The translations under genes and the position numbers were made by a program. From the NCBI RefSeq assembly GCF_025145645.1, contig NZ_CP102252.1:2976001-3040000 (forward strand): a DNA stretch of 64,000 nt. The letters run 5' to 3'. Shown in pieces: positions 17,558 through 23,440 of this stretch. The notes beneath the pieces are model-generated. The model did not search any database. It saw only the letters and a program-made list of their open reading frames with translations, and had not been told where the DNA came from. Origin of the DNA: Alistipes senegalensis JC50 (GTDB lineage: Bacteria > Bacteroidota > Bacteroidia > Bacteroidales > Rikenellaceae). The stretch's first letter is position 1, and each line of letters starts with the position of its first letter.

Positions 17558-18034
17558 TCAAAAGGTCGTTCCGTCGGCCCCGATGCGCAGGTCCACCGTC
17601 CGCTGGCCGTCGGCCAGCGCCGCTAAGTAGTATTCCCGTTGCGGGGTCCGGATATATTCCAGGCTGTCCGCCTCGCAGCGCGACCACGGGTGGGCGGCAA
17701 GCCGCACCCGGACAGGCTCCGGAAGTTCCGAGGGCCGGAGCTGCCACGAGGTGCTCACCCAGCAATAGAGGCCCTCGTCGTCATCGTAGAACAGCACGTT
17801 CTTCCAGCGGCCCTCATGCCGGATGCCTACGTGCAGGAAACGGCATTCCATGCCCTTTTCCGAACGAAGCCGCGACCATACGATCTCCGAGTCCGGGTAA
17901 TGCGTCCCGATGAACGCCGCCACCGGGGCGCTCACGGCATCCGCGGCGTCCGGAACGGATGCGGCCGGAGTATTCTCCGTGTCCGCAGGGTCCGTTGCAG
18001 CCCGGCAGGCGTGTATGGGGTTTGTCTTGTCCAT
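17558..18034 (-). CDS. Divergent PepSY-like protein without clear signal peptide
   Basis: 158 residues. The core (VAAFIGTHYPDSEIVWSRLR, 'FYDDDEGLYCWVSTSWQLRPSELPEPV', 'EYIRTPQREYYLAALADGQRTVDLRI') matches one unit of the three-repeat PepSY protein at 11776-13101. The N-terminus lacks a hydrophobic signal. Either the start or the signal peptide has been lost, or the protein is cytoplasmic. It lies 21 bases after the PepSY gene at 18056 and upstream of the regulator genes. Confidence 0.65.
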   Translation of the reverse strand: MDKTNPIHACRAATDPADTENTPAASVPDAADAVSAPVAAFIGTHYPDSEIVWSRLRSEKGMECRFLHVGIRHEGRWKNVLFYDDDEGLYCWVSTSWQLRPSELPEPVRVRLAAHPWSRCEADSLEYIRTPQREYYLAALADGQRTVDLRIGADGTTF

Positions 18035-18055
18035 AGGAGGTTGTATTTATGTTTA

Positions 18056-18511
18056 TCAGTCGTCGTAGTCGATCACGTTGAACTTCGCGTCGAAGGTGAC
18101 CTCCACGCCGCCCGAAAGCTCGATCTCCCATGTGTAGGGGTTGCGTTTGATCTTGCGGATGAACTGGCCTGCAAAGAGCCGGTTCGAAGCCACGAAATCG
18201 GCGATCTGCTTGGGAACGATGGCCGCGGGAACCGGAGCGTACTTGCGCTCGACGCTTTCCCACGATCCGTCGGCGCGGAAGTCCACCTCCGTGCGGTCGG
18301 TGTACGTCACCTCGTACTCGACGGTCATAATCTTATGGTCGGCGACGATATAAGCCAGCGTGAGGTCCTTGAAATGAGTCGTCAGGAACGTCTGAGCAGC
18401 CTGCGGCAGGCGGTCGAAGGCAATAGGCTCTTCACGGCCGTCGGCATGGGCCGACAACCGACCTCCGAATACCAGAACGGCAATAAAAAGTAATTTTGCG
18501 ATCGTTTTCAT
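18056..18511 (-). CDS. PepSY-like secreted protein
   Basis: 151 residues; cleavable signal MKTIAKLLFIAVLVFGGRLS with no lipobox cysteine. Mature core LPQAAQTFLTTHFKDLTLAY, TDRTEVDFRADGSWESVERK, IRKIKRNPYTWEIELSGGVE. First gene of the minus-strand unit that continues through the two-component genes. Its promoter carries the operator module at 18569-18602, which points to autoregulation by that two-component system (inference). Confidence 0.8.
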   Translation of the reverse strand: MKTIAKLLFIAVLVFGGRLSAHADGREEPIAFDRLPQAAQTFLTTHFKDLTLAYIVADHKIMTVEYEVTYTDRTEVDFRADGSWESVERKYAPVPAAIVPKQIADFVASNRLFAGQFIRKIKRNPYTWEIELSGGVEVTFDAKFNVIDYDD

Positions 18512-18528
18512 AACTAAATGGTTTTAGG

Positions 18529-19809
18529 TTAATAATCCAAATTCTCGTGGGTTCCGGAAAGTCCACGCTGCAAAGGTCGCAAACGATTTCGGAGCGAATC
18601 TGAAACCAAGGCGCAGGGAGCATGCGCCCGAACCCGATGATCGAGCGTAAACTTCGCAAAGTCCGTTCGCATCCACCCGTAGCGGTATATCCACTCGTTG
18701 GCCTCGATGATCCGGCGGCGACAGCGATAACACCGGAAATGTTTCATCCCTCCCAAATAGGAATTTATCGAAGCTGCGAATTTCGGCGCCTGCTGTTTTC
18801 GGCAACGAGCGCGATTGACATCGAGCATCTGCCGGAAACGGCTGACCACACGATGGCTCGGATAGATCCGTCCGGGCTTGACATAGCCGCCGACGAACAA
18901 TACGCCCCGGTCGGCGCGCTGCAAGTGAATTTTACGGGGATGAAGCGTCAGATGCAACTCCTCGCGCAGAAAATCGCGGATCACGGGAATCAACGATTTC
19001 AAATAACCGGCATCCTCGTGCACGATATAAAAATCATCCACATAACGGCCGTAATGACGCACTTTCAGCTCCCGTTTCATCCACTGGTCGAAGCGATCCA
19101 TGTAGATATTGCTGAACAACTGCGAAGTCAGATTGCCGATGGGAAGACCGCAGTCGGGCGCAGCGTGAAAAAGACTTTTGCTCGGAGGGAAATCGGCCCA
19201 CACCTTTCGCGATCCGCGCACGATGCAGTTTTGCGTCGCATCGTGGAAAATCACCCGTTCGAGCAGATAGAACAGCAGCTCCGAATCGAGCATGTAACGT
19301 CCGGCCGGCTGCGCGGCGCAATATGCCGTCCAATGACGTTCGAGATAACTGCGCAGCATGGCGTAGAGGATCTTGCGGTCGATAGAGAAAAAGTAGCCCT
19401 GCACGTCGAGTTTGAGCACCCAGCACGGCCGCGAATAATTGCGCGAACAACTGCGGATATGATGATCGAGCCGCCGAATGGCGTAAAGCGTCCCCATCCC
19501 TTTTCGGCACGAATAGGAGTCGGCGATGAAGGTCCGCTCGAAAAGCGGAGCGATCTGGTCATGGATCAGACGGTGAACGATGCGATCCCGGAAATTCGCT
19601 CCGAAAATCTCGCGTTTGATCTCCAACTCCGTCAACAGGAAACAAATGCTGCGCGAAGGATTATACCGACGCGAGACGATGTCGTCGTAAAGCTCCAGCA
19701 GCTCGTGCTCCATATTCAGCTCGTAGCGGAGCTGATTGACCGTATTGCGTTTGCCTTTCCGGACATCGAAATACGCTTGGAATAGGGTATCCAAAAGATC
19801 GTAGTTCAT
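18529..19809 (-). CDS. DGR reverse transcriptase
   Basis: 426 residues with the order of group II-like DGR reverse transcriptases: motif A LKLDVQGYF (D135), the DGR-type GLPIGNLTSQLFSNIYMD (221 on) and motif C YVDD (D258, D259). The thumb region follows, with a basic C-terminus (RCYRCRRRIIEANEWIYRYG). With Avd it should copy the template RNA into adenine-mutated cDNA that replaces the variable repeat of the 23441-26371 protein. Its ATG lies about 50 bases after the variable block of cassette R1. The C-terminal end overlaps the promoter region of the next gene. Confidence 0.95.
   Translation of the reverse strand: MNYDLLDTLFQAYFDVRKGKRNTVNQLRYELNMEHELLELYDDIVSRRYNPSRSICFLLTELEIKREIFGANFRDRIVHRLIHDQIAPLFERTFIADSYSCRKGMGTLYAIRRLDHHIRSCSRNYSRPCWVLKLDVQGYFFSIDRKILYAMLRSYLERHWTAYCAAQPAGRYMLDSELLFYLLERVIFHDATQNCIVRGSRKVWADFPPSKSLFHAAPDCGLPIGNLTSQLFSNIYMDRFDQWMKRELKVRHYGRYVDDFYIVHEDAGYLKSLIPVIRDFLREELHLTLHPRKIHLQRADRGVLFVGGYVKPGRIYPSHRVVSRFRQMLDVNRARCRKQQAPKFAASINSYLGGMKHFRCYRCRRRIIEANEWIYRYGWMRTDFAKFTLDHRVRAHAPCALVSDSLRNRLRPLQRGLSGTHENLDY
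18569..18602 (-). promoter_or_regulatory. Putative response-regulator operator plus -7 element
   Basis: Minus-strand CAGATTCG, spacer, AATCG, five bases, GACCTTTGCA. It matches the element at 13635-13668 base for base in the operator halves and in spacing. It lies inside the 3' end of the RT gene and about 55 bases before the PepSY ATG at 18511. Confidence 0.6.
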
Positions 19810-19823
19810 AATTCTGCGTTCTT

Positions 19824-20335
19824 AAAAAGAGGGTTTGCCTGTTCTCGCGCACACGCTACGGACACAACGCACGGAATACAAGTTCGTCTTGTTGTTGTTC
19901 GTCACCGATGAACCGGTAGGCGTAACGCTCATGTAGAACGCGTTGGGGTAGCTGCCGGCGTAGTAGTAGCTGTTGTCGGTCGTAGCCGACCAGTAATAGC
20001 CGTTGACGTTAGCCGGGTTGCTACCGTTGCCGGCAAGAGGAAAACTCGAAGCAACCGCTGTGAGCTCGGGCGACGAAACGGCGAAAACCATACGCGGGGC
20101 ATGGTCTCGGACCGAGTCATCGCGCCGACTCCGCCGGGAAAACCGGCGAAACATTACCGAAGCTGAAAAGCCGGAAGCTGCACCCTCATCCGCAAAGGGA
20201 CGGGGGCGCTTCCGAAACTCCGGCGGGTTACTGAACAGGCATGGCTCGCTCCGCATGCACCTCGCGGGATGACGCGGATTCCGGCACGAAACCCTCTGTA
20301 ATCGCATATCAATCATCCTAAAAATTCTCAAAACT
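19824..20335 (-). repeat. DGR cassette R1, RT-proximal template repeat candidate
   Basis: First of five tandem cassettes, next to the RT as a canonical template repeat would be. The template-like block (19857-20043, 187 bases) would read GYYWSATTDNSYYYAGSYPN, then GSSVTNNNKTNLYSVRCV. It contains ten AAC codons, the hallmark of a DGR template. The leader (20044-20335) keeps the two main hairpins of the other cassettes and has a replaced third one (20087-20105). Its block is 12 bases longer than the expressed variable repeat, so it did not produce the current target sequence. Confidence 0.8.
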
Positions 20336-20858
20336 CAAAAAAAACACGCACAGGCGGCAGCTATAAAAGAGGGTTTGCCTGTTCTCGCGCGCACGCTACG
20401 GACACAACGCACGGAATACAACCAAGTCCTAGAGTTGTACTTCACCGATGAAGCGGTCGGCGTAACGTCCAGGTAGTACGCCCAGGAGCCGTAGGCGTCG
20501 GCGTAGGGCGTAGCCGACAAGTAATAGCCGCTGACGTCAGCCGGGCTGCTACCGTAGCCGGCAAGAGGAAAACCCGAAGTAACCGCTGTGAGCCCGGGCG
20601 ACGAAACGGCGGCGGGAGCGAAGCCCGCACCGCAGGAAGAGTCATCGCGCCGACTCCGCCGGGAAAACCGGCGAAACATTACCGAAGCTGAAAAGCCGGA
20701 AGCTGCACCCTCATCCGCAAAGGGACGGGGGCGCTTCCGAAACTCCGGCGGGTTACTGAACAGGCATGGCTCGCTCCGCATGCACCTCGCGGGATGACGC
20801 GGATTCCGGCACGAAACCCTCTGTAATCGCATATCAATCATCCTAAAAATTCTCAAAA
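20336..20858 (-). repeat. DGR cassette R2
   Basis: Template-like block 20397-20571 (175 bases) reads GYYLSATPYADAYGSWAYYL and SSVKYNSRTWLYSVRCV. In the shared 5' block four AAC codons of R1/R3/R5 are TAC, AGC, GAC and AGC here, all substitutions at adenines, so this copy looks mutagenised. Leader hairpins lie at 20612-20628, 20657-20673 and 20697-20739. The open frame through the leader is not regarded as a protein. Confidence 0.75.
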
Positions 20859-21384
20859 CTCAAAAAAACACGCACAGGCGGCAGCTATAAAAGAGGGTTT
20901 GCCTGTTCTCGCGCACACGCTACGGACACAACGCACGGAATACAAGCCCTCCCCGTAGTACGCCAACGCGGAACCGGTAGCCTTAACGTCCAGGTAGTAC
21001 GAGCCGCGGACAGAGCCGCTGTAGTAACTGCGCTCAGCCGACCAGTAATAGCCGTTGACGTTAGCCGGGTTGCTACCGTTGCCGGCAAGAGGAAAACTCG
21101 AAGCAACCGCTGTGAGCTCGGGCGACGAAACGGCGGCGGGAGCGAAGCCCGCACCGCAGGAAGAGTCATCGCGCCGACTCCGCCGGGAAAACCGGCGAAA
21201 CATTACCGAAGCTGAAAAGCCGGAAGCTGCACCCTCATCCGCAAAGGGACGGGGGCGCTTCCGAAACTCCGGCGGGTTACTGAACAGGCACGGCTCGCTC
21301 CGCATGCACCTCGCGGGATGACGCGGATTCCGGCACGAAACCCTCTGTAATCGCATATCAATCATCCTAAAAATTCTCAAAACT
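20859..21384 (-). repeat. DGR cassette R3
   Basis: Template-like block 20921-21095 (175 bases) reads GYYWSAERSYYSGSVRGSYY and GSALAYYGEGLYSVRCV. The 5' block keeps all adenines (AAC..AGC AAC..AAC..AAC). The leader is nearly identical to that of R2. Its differences from R4 lie mostly in codon positions 1 and 2, as adenine-targeted variation in AAC-type codons would give. Confidence 0.75.
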
Positions 21385-21907
21385 CAAAAAAAACACGCAC
21401 AGGCGGCAGCTATAAAAGAGGGTTTGCCTATTCTCGCGCACACGCTACGGACACAACGCACGGAATACAAGGCCGTCCCGTAGGCCTCCACCGAGGAATC
21501 GGTAGCGGTAACGCTCAGGTAGTACCCGCCGCGGACACCGACGCCGTACAAGCTGGGCGTAGCCGACAAGTAATAGCCGTTGACGTTAGCCGGGTTGCCA
21601 CCGTTGCCGGCAAGAGGAAAACCCGAAGTAACCGCTGTGAGCCCGGGCGACGAAACGGCGGCGGGAGCGAAGCCCGCACCGCAGGAAGAGTCGTCGCGGC
21701 GGCTTCGTCGGGGCGACCGACGAAACAGTACCGGAGCCGAAAAGCAGCGGGCGTCGCCGACCCGAAAAGGGACCGGAAACGCCCGCTGAAACTCCGGCGG
21801 GTTACTGAACAGGCACGGCTCGCTCCGCATGCACCTCGCGGGATGACGCGGATTCCGGCACGAAACCCTCTGTAATCGCATATCAATCATCCTAAAAATT
21901 CTCAAAA
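21385..21907 (-). repeat. DGR cassette R4, closest relative of the expressed variable repeat
   Basis: Template-like block 21446-21620 (175 bases) differs from the target's variable repeat (23476-23650) at three positions only: AAC/AGC, AAC/TAC and GCC/GGC (R4/target). The first two are adenine changes; the third fits a lost common GAC codon. The leader has stems at 21704-21724 and 21746-21787, with sequences different from R1-R3 but at the same places. This cassette, or a close relative, was the donor of the current tip sequence. Confidence 0.8.
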
Positions 21908-22392
21908 CTCAAAAAAACACGCACAGGCGGCAGCTATAAAAGAGGGTTTGCCTGTTCTCGCGCACACGCTACGGACACAACGCACGGAATACAAGCCTTT
22001 GCCGTAGGTCGTCACCGATGAACCGCTAGGGAGAAGGCCCAGGTAGTACGCGTCGTACCTGGTGTCGTAGCTGGTCGTAGCCGACCAGTAATAGCCGTTG
22101 ACGTTAGCCGGGTTGCTACCGTTGCCGGCAAGAGGAAAACCCGAAGCAACCGCTGTGAGCCCGGGCGACGAAACGGCGGCGGGGCGAAGCCCGCACCGCA
22201 GGAAGAGTCGTCGCGGCGGCTTCGTCGGGGCGACCGACGAAACAGTACCGGAGCCGAAAAGCAGCGGGCGTCGCCGACCCGAAAAGGGACCGGACAAGCC
22301 CGCTGAAACTCCGGCGGGTTACTGAACAGGCACGGCTCGCTCCGCATACACCCCGCAGGATGATGCGGATTCCGGCACGAAACCCTCTGCAA
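21908..22392 (-). repeat. DGR cassette R5, Avd-proximal
   Basis: Template-like block 21970-22138 (169 bases) reads GYYWSATTSYDTRYDAYYLG and GSSVTTYGKGLYSVRCV. The leader resembles that of R4 but has a one-base deletion (near 22197) that breaks the frame open in other units, which argues that the leader is RNA and not protein coding. Its stem 2 is AGCGGGC/GCCCGCT. It starts right after the Avd stop. Confidence 0.75.
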
Positions 22393-22398
22393 GTGTTT

Positions 22399-22785
22399 TC
22401 AAAGATCGTTCGATTCGCCCCCGTCCCTGCGGACGACAGCGTTTTTGGTCAGGTATTTGTCCCATGCCGCCAGTTGCTTGGAGATCGCCTCGGCCCGCTC
22501 GCAGAGCAGCACGTACTGCTTGAGCGAAAGCTGTTTGAGATCGTGGAGGATGCGCAGGTAGATTTTCACCTCCTCGATATGCTCCCGACACAGCGCCACC
22601 TCGCAGAGTTTTTCGCGGCTTCGGTTGGCCCGGAACAGGCAGAGCATCATCGTCATCAGCATCTTTTTCAGGTCCTCGCCGATCGTGTAGCGGAAATCGC
22701 GCTGGAACGTCCGGCTGACCGTATAGACGCGCAGCAGCAGATCGTAGGCATCCTTAAATACCGGAAGATTCTGGTAGTGCGCCAT
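22399..22785 (-). CDS. avd: DGR accessory variability determinant (Avd)
   Basis: 128 residues, all-helical and basic: MAHYQNLPVFKDAYDLLLRV, FRYTIGEDLKKMLMTMMLCL, REHIEEVKIYLRILHDLKQL, and a last helix with AISKQLAAWDKYL. This is the four-helix-bundle Avd/S23-intervening-protein family, a pentameric nucleic-acid-binding partner of DGR RTs. Start 22785 gives the family N-terminus; upstream in-frame codons belong to the overlapping gene. It overlaps that gene by 32 bases, so translation is coupled. Position between target and templates is canonical. Confidence 0.9.
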   Translation of the reverse strand: MAHYQNLPVFKDAYDLLLRVYTVSRTFQRDFRYTIGEDLKKMLMTMMLCLFRANRSREKLCEVALCREHIEEVKIYLRILHDLKQLSLKQYVLLCERAEAISKQLAAWDKYLTKNAVVRRDGGESNDL

Positions 22786-23344
22786 AGCATCTCTTTTGAA
22801 CCGATTGCAGGAACAGCATGCACTCCAGCGGCGAGGCGCTCTCCAAGCGGAAGCGCAGCACGTCGGCAAGGATAGCGCGCATCGAATCCGGCGTGCAGGT
22901 CTGCGGGAGAATGGCAGGAGTATCCCCGCCTTCCTTCCCGGAGCGCACTTCGGCCTGCGGTGCGGCATTCGCCGCCTTCGGGGTCCGGGCCGCCTTGCGG
23001 GCATCCGCTTCGGCAGCGGCACGCTCGGCCTCGCGGCACCAAACATCGTACTCCTGCGCATCGAATCCCAAGGCCGGGGCGCCGTAAATCCGATAATCCT
23101 CGCTGATTTCGGTCTGGATCCACTCGGAGTTTTCGCCGAACACCTCGTCGAGGGCGAAAAACGGAAATCCCAGCGAGTAGTAACGCCCCCGCTTGCAATC
23201 CGTCACGTTGACCTTGTAGCGCCGCACGTGTTCGGTGAAAAGAAAAGCCGACTCGTTGTAGAGTTTGGCGAACATTCCCTCGTGAAAAACGTGCAGACGC
23301 GGCTCTTCGACATCGAAAGAGGACAATTTTTCCTGAATGGTCAT
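22754..23344 (-). CDS. DGR-linked protein of unknown function
   Basis: 196 residues. A conserved-looking N-terminal domain (FDVEEPRLHVFHEGMFAKLY, NESAFLFTEHVRRYKVNVTD, YYSLGFPFFALDEVFG) is followed by an Ala/Arg-rich linker (about 110-150) and a short C-terminal helical segment ending in the Avd overlap. No signal peptide. It lies between the diversified protein and Avd and overlaps avd, so it is probably a DGR component, perhaps an RNA- or cDNA-handling factor. I do not recognise a characterised family. Confidence 0.7.
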   Translation of the reverse strand: MTIQEKLSSFDVEEPRLHVFHEGMFAKLYNESAFLFTEHVRRYKVNVTDCKRGRYYSLGFPFFALDEVFGENSEWIQTEISEDYRIYGAPALGFDAQEYDVWCREAERAAAEADARKAARTPKAANAAPQAEVRSGKEGGDTPAILPQTCTPDSMRAILADVLRFRLESASPLECMLFLQSVQKRCYGALPESSGI

Positions 23345-23383
23345 TTTTCATAAAAATTTTCAACGCCCAAAGGGCGTATTTCA

Positions 23384-23409
23384 ACCCTGCGGCCTACAAG
23401 CCGCAGGGT
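23384..23409. promoter_or_regulatory. Hairpin downstream of the variable repeat
   Basis: Perfect 10-bp stem (ACCCTGCGGC with its complement) and 6-base loop, 32 bases beyond the target stop codon and about 67 bases beyond the end of the variable repeat. DGR targets often carry such a hairpin or cruciform that promotes retrohoming. There is no T run, so a terminator is less likely. Confidence 0.55.
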
Positions 23410-23440
23410 AATAATCCAATCAATCGAATTCTCGCGCACG

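Noticed and set aside
18622..19785. 387-residue plus-strand frame opposite the RT
   Set aside because: Shadow of the RT gene; the RT has all catalytic motifs.
19822..22392. Five repeated open frames (MRIFRMIDMRLQ...) as a family of small proteins
   Set aside because: The leader part is Arg/Pro-rich with no protein features, R5 carries a frame-breaking deletion, and the conserved signal is RNA pairing. Treated as DGR cassettes.
19824..22392. CRISPR-like array
   Set aside because: Units are ~0.5 kb with conserved flanks and template homology; no short repeats, spacers or cas genes.
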